This document shows, one piece after another, positions 47,018-55,417 of a DNA stretch of 64,000 nt. Under the pieces are notes generated by a model. That model saw nothing but the letters and a program-made list of their open reading frames with translations. It ran no database searches and had not been told where the DNA came from. The position numbers and the translations under genes were made by a program. Each line of letters opens with the position of its first letter. Position 1 is the stretch's first letter. This stretch comes from Pirellulimonas nuda (GTDB lineage Bacteria > Planctomycetota > Planctomycetia > Pirellulales > Lacipirellulaceae): NCBI RefSeq assembly GCF_007750855.1, contig NZ_CP036291.1:3100001-3164000 (forward strand), read 5' to 3'.

Positions 47018-47965
47018 ATGTTTTTCCAAGCTAGCGGTCGTTGGCTGCTGATCACGGCGTTGTTTGCTCTGGCAGAGTCGTTTGCGGTGGCCGAACTACC
47101 CACGGTCCGCTACCGCACCGTCAAGATCGACGGACTCGACATCTTCTACCGCGAGGCGGGCCCGAAGGACGCTCCCACTGTGCTCCTGCTGCACGGTTTC
47201 CCGACTTCCTCGCACATGTTCCGTGATCTGATCCCGCAACTCGCGGACAAGTACCACGTCATCGCCCCCGACTACCCGGGCTACGGGCAAAGCTCAGCGC
47301 CGTCGGTTGATGAGTTCGAGTACACGTTCGACAACCTCGCCCGAGTCGTGACGAAGTTTATCGACCGAGTCGGCCTCGGGCGGTACTCGCTGTACCTCAT
47401 GGACTACGGAGCGCCGGTCGGCTTCCGGATCGCGGCGGCGGCCCCGGAGCGTGTCGAATCCCTGATCATCCAGAACGGCAACGCCTACGACGAAGGGATC
47501 GACAACGACTTCTGGGCCCCCGTCAAGAAGTACTGGGCCGACCGCTCCGACGCTAACGGCGACGCCCTGCGGGGGCTGCTGACGCTCGACGCGACCAAGT
47601 GGCAGTACACGCACGGGGTCCGTGATGTCGAGGTCATCAGCCCGGACACCTGGGGCCACGTCCAGTCGCTGTTGGATCGCCCCGGCAACCAAGAGGTCCA
47701 GCTCGCCCTGTTCTTCAGCTACGGCAGCAACCCGCCGCTGTACCCCAAGTGGCAAGAGTATCTGCGGACGCACCAGCCGCCGACGCTGATCGTCTGGGGC
47801 AAGAACGACGCGATCTTCCCGGACGCGGGGGCGTACCCGTACCAGCGCGACCTGAAGGACCTGGAGTTTCACCTCTTCGATACGGGGCACTTCGCGTTGG
47901 AGGAGGACGGCGCCGAGATCGCCCGACGGATGCGTGACTTCCTGGACCGCAAGGTTGCCCGCTAG
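47018..47965 (+). CDS. Alpha/beta hydrolase, epoxide hydrolase/dehalogenase-like, with signal peptide
   Basis: 315 residues. A signal peptide ([17 protein letters not shown]) suggests export. Oxyanion region [16 protein letters not shown], nucleophile elbow LMDYGAPVG with an Asp rather than Ser, acid residue in [10 protein letters not shown] and base His in DTGHFALEE. An Asp nucleophile points to epoxide hydrolase or haloalkane dehalogenase chemistry. A G/C hairpin without a T run (47979-47998) follows the stop. Third gene of the operon. Confidence 0.92.
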   Translation: MFFQASGRWLLITALFALAESFAVAELPTVRYRTVKIDGLDIFYREAGPKDAPTVLLLHGFPTSSHMFRDLIPQLADKYHVIAPDYPGYGQSSAPSVDEFEYTFDNLARVVTKFIDRVGLGRYSLYLMDYGAPVGFRIAAAAPERVESLIIQNGNAYDEGIDNDFWAPVKKYWADRSDANGDALRGLLTLDATKWQYTHGVRDVEVISPDTWGHVQSLLDRPGNQEVQLALFFSYGSNPPLYPKWQEYLRTHQPPTLIVWGKNDAIFPDAGAYPYQRDLKDLEFHLFDTGHFALEEDGAEIARRMRDFLDRKVAR

Positions 47966-48030
47966 TCGTTGTCGCCCACCCCCTTCCGCACGAGGGGGGG
48001 GGCCTTATTCCTGAGGAGGGAGTCGGCGAG

Positions 48031-48627
48031 ATGACCCACTATCCAAGCGACATCGCCTTCACGCCAACCGTCAAGGCGATCCAGGCGTCGAACGGCTCAC
48101 GGCAGGCCTACCGCAAGATGGAGGAGAGCGGAGGTTGGCGGACCACCGTTACGCCCGACCTGCAAGCGTTCCTGTCAGAGCTCGACATGTTCTACCTCGG
48201 CACCGCTAACGCCGATGGCCAGCCCTACATCCAGTACCGCGGCGGCCCGGCGGGTTTCTTGCGGGTGATCGACGACAAGACGCTCGGCTTCGCGGACTTC
48301 GGCGGCAACCGTCAGTACATCACGCTCGGCAACCTTCAAGACAATCCGAAGGCCTTTCTGTTTCTGATGGACTACGAGAACCGGCGCCGGATCAAGGTCT
48401 GGGGACGCGCTCGAGTCGTCGCAGGCGACGATCGGCTGAACTCCGAACTTGCCGATCCGACCTATCCCGCGCAGGTCGAACGAGCGATTGTCTTTGACGT
48501 TGAGGCGTGGGACGTCAACTGCCCGCAACACATCCACCGTCGCTTCCCGGAGGACAAGTTTCGAGGCGAAATCGCCAGTTTGCAGCAAGAGATCGAGCCG
48601 TTGAAGTCGCGTCTCGGTGAAGGCTGA
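48031..48627 (+). CDS. Pyridoxamine 5'-phosphate oxidase-family flavoprotein
   Basis: 198 residues, with GGAGGG ahead of the ATG. PNPOx-like lines: FLSELDMFYLGTANADGQPYIQYRGGPAGFLRVID, FADFGGNRQYITLGNL, AFLFLMDYENRRRIKVWGRARVV, and QHIHRRFPEDKF at the end. The split-barrel fold binds FMN (or F420/heme in some relatives). Probably a reductase in the stress operon rather than true PLP synthesis, since it lacks the typical PdxH end (inference). Confidence 0.92.
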   Translation: MTHYPSDIAFTPTVKAIQASNGSRQAYRKMEESGGWRTTVTPDLQAFLSELDMFYLGTANADGQPYIQYRGGPAGFLRVIDDKTLGFADFGGNRQYITLGNLQDNPKAFLFLMDYENRRRIKVWGRARVVAGDDRLNSELADPTYPAQVERAIVFDVEAWDVNCPQHIHRRFPEDKFRGEIASLQQEIEPLKSRLGEG

Positions 48628-48735
48628 GGGCACCACCCACGCACAATCCTTTCATACCCACCCGATTGAACACGCGCATTGAGGCTTCTCGAAGCCCAAG
48701 CATTCGCCACACAAATTAAACCGAAGGATGTACAA

Positions 48736-49407
48736 ATGTCCCTTCCTGTTCCCGGCTTCGAAGTGAGCCGTGGCGACACTGCCCTAGTGGTCACCGACCC
48801 GCAGAAGGATTTCCTCAGCCCCAAGGGCGTTACCTGGGGTGTCGTCGGCCAGAGCGTCACGGAAAACAAGACCGTCGATAACTTGGAGTCACTTTTCAGA
48901 GCGACCAAGGAAGCTTCGCTGCCGGTTTTCGTGTCGCCACACTACTACTACCCGCACGACCACCGCTGGCGTTTTGAAGGCTCGCTCGAACGGCTGATGC
49001 ACGACATCAAGATGTTCGACCGTCCCGGTCCGCTCGACTTGGCCGGCTTCGAGGGGTCGGGGGCGGATTGGCTTGAGCGCTACAAGCCCTTCATCAACGA
49101 CGGCGAGACGGTGGTCACGAGCCCGCATAAGGTGTTTGGGCCCCAGACGAACGCTCTGGTCTTGCAGCTACGCAAGCGCGGAGTCTCCAAGGTGCTGCTC
49201 GCGGGCATGTCGGCCAACCTGTGCGTAGAATCGCATCTACGCGACCTGCTCGAGCAGGGGTTTGAGGTTGCCGTCGTGTGGGACGCAACCGCCGCGGCAA
49301 AGCTGCCGGAGTTCGATGGGATGGCGGCTGCGAAGACGAACTACCACATGCTCGCTAGCGAAACGCTCGATACGGTGGAAGCCGTGCGTCGCGTTGCGGC
49401 GGCGTAG
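48736..49407 (+). CDS. Isochorismatase-family cysteine hydrolase
   Basis: 223 residues from ATG 48736 (MSLPVPGFEVSRGDTALVV); an upstream frame start at 48679 is less likely. Catalytic residues of the family are visible: Asp in VVTDPQKDF, a Lys in SPHKVFGPQTN and Cys in LAGMSANLCVESHLRDL. It should hydrolyse an amide or ether bond in a small metabolite. Last gene of the putative operon, about 110 bp after the previous one. Confidence 0.92.
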   Translation: MSLPVPGFEVSRGDTALVVTDPQKDFLSPKGVTWGVVGQSVTENKTVDNLESLFRATKEASLPVFVSPHYYYPHDHRWRFEGSLERLMHDIKMFDRPGPLDLAGFEGSGADWLERYKPFINDGETVVTSPHKVFGPQTNALVLQLRKRGVSKVLLAGMSANLCVESHLRDLLEQGFEVAVVWDATAAAKLPEFDGMAAAKTNYHMLASETLDTVEAVRRVAAA

Positions 49408-49449
49408 CGTCCTGACGGTTGCGGCGGTTGCCTCATCTCAGCAATTTCG

Positions 49450-49580
49450 AGGCTCGGCTACGGCGCAGCGGTGGACATCACCTCCCTCAGATCCGGCGCC
49501 CGCCAGGTGGCCGGAGGCGGACCGGCCGCCGCGGGGGTCGTCCGGCAAGAATCCGCAGCGGTGGCGACGACCTCTGAGGA
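49450..49580. repeat. Dispersed intergenic repeat, copy
   Basis: GAGGCTCGGCTACGG then GTGGACATCACCTCCCTC (49471-49488) and TCGTCCGGCAAGAATCCGCA. It aligns with the cores at 20.7 and 38.4 kb, and lies just after the stress operon. It may end around 49580. Confidence 0.55.
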
Positions 49581-50290
49581 AAGGTTCTCGATTCGATCGC
49601 GAGGATACCGCCTCAGCAATGGCGGGTCAGAAAGGGCTGAGAGCGGCACGACGCGCGTCAAACCAAACCCGCGTCGGCACGACCCTTTGGCGCTGGCACG
49701 CCAACAGGGTGATGACCATCGGAAGGGAGGTGAGACGTACTTTTGGTGGATGGCCGAGGATCCCAGAGAAGATGGCCTCGGCTAGTTGTCCGAAGGATCC
49801 AGCCGTTTCACCCGGCGTGTCCGCACTCAAGCCGCGGCCCCTGTTCCAGGCTGGCCGACCGCGCCGGCCCCCCTGCCCCAGCGGGCCCCGCCCTGCCCCG
49901 CCTTGCGATCCAACCACGCACGCCAAGCCGCGGCGCCGCCTCCCTGTTTCGTCCGACCCATGGGTGCGGCCCCACCCCCGTCGGCCCGCGGCCGCGTCCC
50001 CCGGCGGCCGAAGCGAATCGGCCGGGCCCTGGGACGAGCGGCTGGGGCACTTGACAAAACGCTTTCTTTTTCTGCACCCCCCCGGTAGAATCGAGGCAGC
50101 CGCGTCAACGGCGGCCGCTTTCTGCAGCGGTCGAGTCCGAAAGGGCAATGGAATGTCGCGCGGCCCGGAACGTCGTTCGGAGCGGCCCGCTGGTTCCTAG
50201 AGCCGGGCGCGGTCGCCCCGCTTCGGATCGCGGAGCACGGAAGTGGCCCCCCGATCCCCTACCACGGATCCCCTGCCAGGAAGGCCACGC
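49581..50290. other. GC-rich intergenic gap
   Basis: No frame here has family resemblance; overlapping frames on both strands are rich in Pro, Arg and Ala and look like shadows of GC-rich DNA. A TTGACA at 50049 is not followed by a -10 at a normal distance. The segment precedes a pair of overlapping unknown genes. Confidence 0.4.
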
Positions 50291-50587
50291 ATGGGTTGGA
50301 AAACCCGCGGAAACCGCCGCTATTTTCAGCAAAACGTCCGCGTCGACGGCAAGCCCCGCACCCTCTATTGGGGCAGCGGCCCCGAGGCCCAGGCGGCCGC
50401 CGACGCGGCCGAAGCCCGCAAGCAAGAACGGGCCCGCCGCCAGGCCCTGGTCCGCGCCCTGCGGCAGATCGACGCCGACCTCCAGCAGGCCGACAACGCC
50501 GCCCGGCCCCAGATCGAGGCGGCCGCGACCGCCGCCGGATTCCACTACCAGAACCGCCGTTGGAGCAAGAAACGCAGTGTCCAGTAA
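50291..50587 (+). CDS. Small conserved planctomycete protein, unknown function
   Basis: 98 residues from ATG 50291 with AGGAAGG upstream. Starts MGWKTRGNRRYFQQNVRVDG, then KPRTLYWGSG, a long charged Ala-rich helix (EARKQERARRQALVRALRQID) and ends HYQNRRWSKKR. I recall similar small proteins (GNGRYYYR-like start, then a charged helix and a short arginine-rich end) recurring in planctomycete genomes, always without assigned function. It overlaps the next gene by 11 bp, so the two are translated together. The basic ends could contact nucleic acid (inference). Confidence 0.8.
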   Translation: MGWKTRGNRRYFQQNVRVDGKPRTLYWGSGPEAQAAADAAEARKQERARRQALVRALRQIDADLQQADNAARPQIEAAATAAGFHYQNRRWSKKRSVQ

Positions 50588-52235
50588 CCCCCATCCCGAA
50601 GAACCGGCGCCGGCCGAGCCCCCGCGGCCCCCCCAAGGGGCCGACGCCGCCGGCGCCGTAGAAGCCATGGTCCAAGCCGCGCTCTGCCCGAGCGCCCCAA
50701 CGGGCGCGGCGCCCGAGCCGGCCCCCGCCGGCGGACCGCCAGCGGCGTCGCCCCCCCAGGCCGCCGCGGAGGCCCCCCTCGATGACGCCGCCGGCGCCGC
50801 CATCGATTCGGACCTCCGGGCCGCGGTCGCGGCGGCGAAGGCGCCCTATGAGGCGCCGATCGAAGCGGCGCAGGCAGAAGTAGAACGGCTCGGCGCCGCG
50901 CTTGCCGCCGGGCTCGCGAGGACGAACGAGCAGCGCTCCACGACCAGGGACGCCCCGGCCGCGCCCACCGCGGCGGGCGCCTCCGCCGGCGCCTCGGCCG
51001 ACGCCGCCCCGACGTCCGAGGCCGACGGCGCCCTCTACGACGACGGCGCCCTCTACGACGACGGCGACCACGGGGGCGAGGCGTACGAGTGCGAGGCGGA
51101 GTATGACCCGTTGACGTTCGAGGAATACATCGAGTCCACCGAGGACGGCGAGCCGGACTGCTGGCCGTACGACGAGGCCAAAGCCCACTGGAAGTGGCTC
51201 GGCCCGGGGTGGGGGAAGTTCCCCCGCAACGGCCCGGCCAAGGCCGAGTGGTGGGGGGTGTACGGCCTGCTTTCGCGCACCAAGCAGCGCCTCCAAGAAG
51301 CGAACGAGGAGCGGGCGAGGCTCGAGTACCAGCGGGAGTGGGCCGCCGAACGCGCCGCCGACACGACGCCGCGTGACGCCCGGGGGCGCCGGCTCACGCA
51401 GGACCCGCACCTGCTGCACGAGCGGGAGCTGATCGACGCCGCCGAACGTGCGTCGGTCGGACACTCAGAGCTGCACGCCGCCGTCATGCGTCGCATGGGG
51501 GGGTGCCCGGACGGGGTCCGCGAACAGGCAGCGGCGGAATGGCGGGCCCGCATGGACCCAACCCGTCAGCGGACCGTCGCGGAGCTGGATGAGTCAGACG
51601 AGCTGATGATGATCTGCGGCGCCATCGACGGCGACGACCCCGGGGCGCTCGAACGGCTTGCGGCGTACCTCCGCCGCTACCCGCGGCTGCGACCGACGCA
51701 GCTCGCCCCCGAGGCGCCCCGCACCAATCGCCGCGGCTGCTCAAGCCTTACCGAGGCGCTCGACTTGGCGGCCCGGATGCTCCACGAGGAGGAGCAGGAC
51801 GAGTCCACCGACGCGACCGACCACCGCTGCCTCGCGGGCCTGCTGCCCCCCGGCGCCGGGGTCGCCCTCCAGCTGGCGGCGGAGGCCGTGCTCAAGACCC
51901 AGCGGGCCGTGCGCGATGCCGAGTTCGGCCTGGAGGGCGACGACTGGAAGAGCCCGACGGTCCAGAAGTGCATCGATAGCCTTAGCCGCCGGGCGTCGGG
52001 GGCGCTGCGGGACTACGAGGCCGCGATGCGGATCGACGCCGTGCAGCGGACGACCTGGCCCAAGCTCGGCCCCGCTGCCCCGACGGCGGCTGCCGTGGCC
52101 CCCCTGTACCCGCTGCGTCGCGACGCCCCGGCGGCTGCCCCGGCGGCCCGACCGGCCGAGCGGCCGCCGGCCCAACCCGCCGCGCCGTTTGCGTCGTTTG
52201 CCGACCTGTTCGCCAACGTCGGCCAACAGGACTAA
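50577..52235 (+). CDS. Large hypothetical protein paired with the small basic protein
   Basis: 552 residues from GTG 50577, the first plausible start after the upstream frame. An Ala/Pro-rich low-complexity leader of about 150 residues includes repeats ALYDDGALYDDGD and an acidic patch. A mostly helical, Trp-containing middle follows (AKAHWKWLGPGWGKFPRN, LLSRTKQRLQEANEERARLEY) and then AVMRRMGGCPDGVREQAAAEWRARM. The end is again Ala/Pro-rich. No catalytic motif seen and no domain recognised. A hairpin-bearing repeat begins 27 bp after its stop. Confidence 0.75.
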   Translation: MSSNPHPEEPAPAEPPRPPQGADAAGAVEAMVQAALCPSAPTGAAPEPAPAGGPPAASPPQAAAEAPLDDAAGAAIDSDLRAAVAAAKAPYEAPIEAAQAEVERLGAALAAGLARTNEQRSTTRDAPAAPTAAGASAGASADAAPTSEADGALYDDGALYDDGDHGGEAYECEAEYDPLTFEEYIESTEDGEPDCWPYDEAKAHWKWLGPGWGKFPRNGPAKAEWWGVYGLLSRTKQRLQEANEERARLEYQREWAAERAADTTPRDARGRRLTQDPHLLHERELIDAAERASVGHSELHAAVMRRMGGCPDGVREQAAAEWRARMDPTRQRTVAELDESDELMMICGAIDGDDPGALERLAAYLRRYPRLRPTQLAPEAPRTNRRGCSSLTEALDLAARMLHEEEQDESTDATDHRCLAGLLPPGAGVALQLAAEAVLKTQRAVRDAEFGLEGDDWKSPTVQKCIDSLSRRASGALRDYEAAMRIDAVQRTTWPKLGPAAPTAAAVAPLYPLRRDAPAAAPAARPAERPPAQPAAPFASFADLFANVGQQD

Positions 52236-52262
52236 CGCGTGGCGGGTCCTCCCGCTCGCCAG

Positions 52263-52325
52263 CTGTTTGACAACCCAATTCGGCGCCCCGGCGGTCAGAG
52301 CGTAAGCGGCCGCGCCGGGGCAGGC
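52263..52325. repeat. TTTGACAA-hairpin repeat, copy A
   Basis: CTGTTTGACAAC, a few variable bases, then GGCGCCCCGGCGG and, after about 16 bases, CCGCGCCGGGGCA, able to form a CGCCCCGGCG stem. The same plan recurs at 53992 and 54544. It lies directly after the 552-residue gene. Confidence 0.65.
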
Positions 52326-52484
52326 ATGCGTCGCCCCGATCCGCCCGGCCGGCGGCCCCGGGAACGCACAAAGCATGGCGCGGGGGTGCGCAGCCGCCGC
52401 CAACGCGCGCAAACCCGCGCGCGGGGGTGCGCAGCCGGCGGCGACGCCCAGCACCATGCGCTCCCGTTTCGTCATGGAGCGTCC

Positions 52485-52853
52485 TCAAGCGCTCTTCAAG
52501 CGACATCTAGAATCCCAATCCCGCGGTGGATTTGTACGATCTCCCCATGGTGGGGATGAGCGCACGGCGGAGATCCGTCGCGCGAGCCGGCCGTGTGCGG
52601 ACGATGCCTCGGCCGCGGTGGCGAGCTGCGACTTGCGAACCAGCCCGCGGTCGATCGCCTGCTCGACGGCTCGCGCTAGGCGCTCCTCGGCGATCGTGCC
52701 GTCGGCGGCGGCATCCATGAGCGCGCGGAGCGGCGTGGTGACGGAGAACCCTTGGCGCCCCTCGACTTCGGTTGGTCGAAGATTGCCGCGATGGAGCACG
52801 CCCCCCTTGCCCGTCGTTGTGCGAAACGTCACCGGGACGGTGAGATGCGTGGC
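52485..52853 (-). pseudogene. AbiEi-type antitoxin, C-terminal remnant
   Basis: The minus frame reads HLTVPVTFRTTTGKGGVLHRGNL, VEGRQGFSVTTPLRALMDAAADGTIAEERLARAVEQAI and DRGLVRKSQL (each seen in sequence), which match the C-terminal domain of AbiEi-like antitoxins of type IV toxin-antitoxin systems. The N-terminal helix-turn-helix is missing: upstream of about 52853 the frame enters an IS630 remnant on the other strand. No AbiEii toxin gene is next to it. Confidence 0.65.
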
Positions 52854-52855
52854 CC

Positions 52856-53363
52856 GAGCGCCTCGACAAGATCGCCGCGGAGCACCCGGGCAAGCGGCTG
52901 CGGGTCTACTTCCAGGACGAGTCACGGCTCGGCCAGCAGGGGACCAACACCAACGTCTGGGCCGAGAAGGGCCCGCGGCCAACGGCGGTGCGTCAGACCC
53001 AGTACAAGTACCTGAGGGGCATCGGCGCCGTGCGCCCGCAGCGTTTACTGGAGCTCGGCGGGGCACGCCGGGGGGCTCCTCAGCCCGCAGCTGAACCCGA
53101 AAATCATCCATTCGTTCTTGGAGCTGCTCGCCAAGACCCTTCCCGAGGGAGGGCGCGCCGTGATGATCTGGGACGGCGCTGCCGAAACTAGACCCACGGG
53201 CGCCCAGCGGGCGCCGTTGCGTGTGCCGGAGAACGTGACGCTGGTGAGGCTGCCCCCCTACTGCCCCGAGCTGAACCCGACCCAGAACCTCTGGCGCCAC
53301 CTCAAGCGTCGCTTCTGGAACAACCGCGCCTACGCCGATTAGGACGCCCTCGCGACGCCGCGT
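52856..53363 (+). pseudogene. IS630-family transposase remnant
   Basis: Begins abruptly as ERLDKIAAEHPGKRLRVYFQ with DESRLGQQGTNTNVWAEKG, the first part of the IS630 DDE domain. A frameshift near 53040-53075 leads to GLLSPQLNPKIIHSFLELL and then MIWDGA, LPPYCPELNPTQNLWRHLKRRFW with the last catalytic residue. A stop follows YAD at 53340. Truncated 5' end, one frameshift and a stop: inactive. Confidence 0.85.
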
Positions 53364-53368
53364 CGCGG

Positions 53369-53635
53369 GTGCTGGCGTTCCAAGAGCGGGCCGCCGAGAT
53401 GTATGAGGGCGAAAGCTCCTTGATGCAGACGGCGCTCGAACACGTGCTCGCCGCGGAGGCGGCCCACGCCGAGACGTCCGCGTTGCTCGCCGACGCCGAA
53501 CTCCCGATCCACGAGAAGCTCAGGCGCCAACTCGACAGCAACCGCAACACGACCGAGGCGCTGAAGCAGCTCGACCTGATGTCCAGGATCGAGCAGCGCC
53601 GCAGCGGGCAGCGCGAGCGTCAATCGTCCTATTGA
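53369..53635 (+). CDS. Short helical ORF after the IS630 remnant, uncertain
   Basis: An 88-codon frame (MLAFQERAAEMYEGESSLMQ) predicts two charged helices and ends EQRRSGQRERQSSY. Its first codons overlap DAASRVL, close to what the end of an IS630 transposase looks like (DAASRAW), so it may be IS630 tail sequence fused to something else. I do not recognise it, and it has no good ribosome site. Confidence 0.3.
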   Translation: MLAFQERAAEMYEGESSLMQTALEHVLAAEAAHAETSALLADAELPIHEKLRRQLDSNRNTTEALKQLDLMSRIEQRRSGQRERQSSY

Positions 53636-53764
53636 GCCGGGCCGACGCAGCGCCGCTGCGAGGCCCAGCAGCGACAGGCTCGGCTCAACAGACGGCGGCG
53701 CCTGCCCCGGCGGGCTCGCCGGCGGCGCCCCCGCCGGCGAGCCGCACTCCCCGCACTAAACCCG

Positions 53765-53855
53765 AAATGACAATCCGCCAACCTGTCGGGCAACGCCCCA
53801 CGCCGGCTCCCGACCCACAAGAAATGACAATCCGCGCATCTGTCGGGCAACGCCG
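53765..53855. repeat. Direct repeat of about 33 bp, two copies
   Basis: GAAATGACAATCCGC, four to five variable bases, then CTGTCGGGCAACGCC occurs at about 53765 and again at about 53820, 55-56 bp apart. Nothing similar is seen elsewhere in the window. Confidence 0.7.
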
Positions 53856-53991
53856 GCCACGCCGGCGCCCGGCGCAGCAGCCCGCAACCGCTCGCTGAGC
53901 GTTGTGCGCAGCACGAAGCACCGATCGCTCTACGCGCGTAGAGGGGCCGCCCGCGGGGGGCGGCCGACGCCCGAACTCTCCCGCCGGGCCG

Positions 53992-54050
53992 CTGTTTGAC
54001 AATCCGAGAGGCGCCCCGGCGGACAGCGCGTCAACGGCCGCGCCGGGGCA
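53992..54050. repeat. TTTGACAA-hairpin repeat, copy B
   Basis: CTGTTTGACAATCCGAGA then GGCGCCCCGGCGGACAGCGC, GTCAACGGCCGCGCCGGGGC. The two GC blocks pair as CGCCCCGGCG/CGCCGGGGCG-like arms. Very close to copies A and C. Confidence 0.65.
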
Positions 54051-54423
54051 CGAGCGCGGCCGCTCCCCCGATCGGCTGCAACCGCGGCCCCATGGTTGGG
54101 GCGCGCGACCGGTAGCGTTGGGCTCGGCCGGTCAGCCTTCGCAGCGTGCGATTGGGCGCCATCGCCGCGCGCGGCTTGCGACGGGTTGGTGCTGACCGGC
54201 GAACATCCAAGGCTTGCCAGCCGAGGCGACCCAGTTGTCGTGCCGCTAGTTCTCACCGCCATCGCGAGGACGTGTGTCGTCGTACCGGGGCCTCGAAGGG
54301 TCGCTGAGCGACGCCGGGACGTTCGCCGGCGCGTTTCGCCCGGACCTCACCTCGCCTGGGAGATCGTGCGTCAGCAGTTCGGCCCGGACGCCAGGGGTGC
54401 GTCCCACGAGGAGCGCACCTCGC

Positions 54424-54520
54424 ATGGCGGGTGTGGGCGGAAGGAAGAGCGCAAATCGCACAGTGGGGGTGCGCGGCGAAAAGAGCGCAAACCGCGCGGC
54501 GGGGGTGCGCGGCGTAGCCG
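54424..54520. repeat. 36-37 bp tandem repeat
   Basis: Three units, the last incomplete, with core GGGGGTGCGCGGCG followed by AGAGCGCAAA and CCGCGC-like bases; unit starts near 54428, 54465 and 54501. Single related units occur near 52384, 52421 and 54685. Confidence 0.6.
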
Positions 54521-54543
54521 CCGATCGGCGGCACGCAGCCCGT

Positions 54544-54605
54544 GCTATTTGACAACCTGGACGGGCGCCCCGGCGGACAGCGCGTGAACGGCCGTGTCGG
54601 GGCGC
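54544..54605. repeat. TTTGACAA-hairpin repeat, copy C
   Basis: CTATTTGACAACCTGGAC then GGCGCCCCGGCGGACAGCGC, GTGAACGGCCGTGTCGGGGC. More diverged in the right arm than copies A and B. Confidence 0.6.
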
Positions 54606-55417
54606 CTGTAGGCCGACAACAACGAACGGCTCGTTCTATTTGGCCTGTGCGGGAGTCGAGCCAGCATCAGCACAAATGCACGCACGGGGGTGCGCGGCGT
54701 CGGCGGGGCCCGCTCCGGTGCGGCCCGGCGGCAGAGCCAAACAACAGCCGCGTGCGACGCGCCCAGCCGGGACCTTCCGCTCTCGGGGTGGCGGGCGCTG
54801 GATCGACCCGTACGCGCCGTTGGACAGAAAGCATATACGCGCTTCCTGCCCGCCTTCGGGATTCAGCCGGGGTGAGGACCCCCGGCGTGCGGCCGGTCGT
54901 GGTGGGGTGTTTGGGCGCGTCTCGGATCAGCAGCTAGCCTAGGGTGAAAAGGAACACGTCACCCAGGTGTTCAGTCTCTGCTTGCCGCTGAAGTCGGTCG
55001 CCACCACCCGGCCGGTGACAGCCGGTACGGACTTGGCAGCGGCGTCTCGAGGCAGAGCCCGTGCTCCCAGACCGGATCGCATTTCGTACACGCTGCGGCC
55101 GCGGGGCCGGCGACCTACCGCGCTGCCCGAGGGTGACGCCAGCGCCCGCACTTGCTCCTTCGCCATGCCCCGGCACATCTCATGGCGAACACTGCTTTTC
55201 TGCGACGCCGCACCAAACGACTCGATCCGCGACCAGATTCACGCCCGCCCTACGCCGCCGGCTCGGTCTGGGCCTCGAGCCCTCCGTCCCACGCGTCGAA
55301 GTACAGGTTCTGGCCGTCGGTCTCGACCTCGCCCCGTTGGAAGTCGCTGGAGCAGGGCCCCGGCCTCCGCAAACCGGCCGTCGGCCTCCGGGGCGTCGGC
55401 GCGGTTCAGGGCGCGGT
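54606..55417. other. Gap with no recognised gene
   Basis: A minus-strand frame of 79 codons at 54939-55178 (ending RLNTWVTCSFSP) has fairly regular composition but no family I recognise, so I do not call it a gene. The rest up to the end of the cysteine-enzyme gene is shadow sequence. Confidence 0.35.

Larger units (their letters stand above)
53636..54938. other. GC-rich repeat-laden gap without a recognisable gene
   Basis: Many overlapping frames on both strands, none convincing. It holds a 33-bp direct duplication (53765-53855), two copies of the TTTGACAA hairpin repeat (53992, 54544) and a 36-37 bp tandem array (54424-54520). Confidence 0.45.

Noticed and set aside
47979..47998. G/C hairpin after the alpha/beta hydrolase as an operon terminator
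   Set aside because: No T run follows and the next gene, with a strong ribosome site, starts 33 bp later in the same direction.
50049..50095. TTGACA followed by TAGAAT as a promoter for the 98-residue gene
   Set aside because: The two boxes are about 29 bp apart, much more than the usual 16-18 bp.
54939..55178. 79-codon minus-strand frame as a gene
   Set aside because: No ribosome site, no recognised family and it lies in a decayed repeat-rich stretch.
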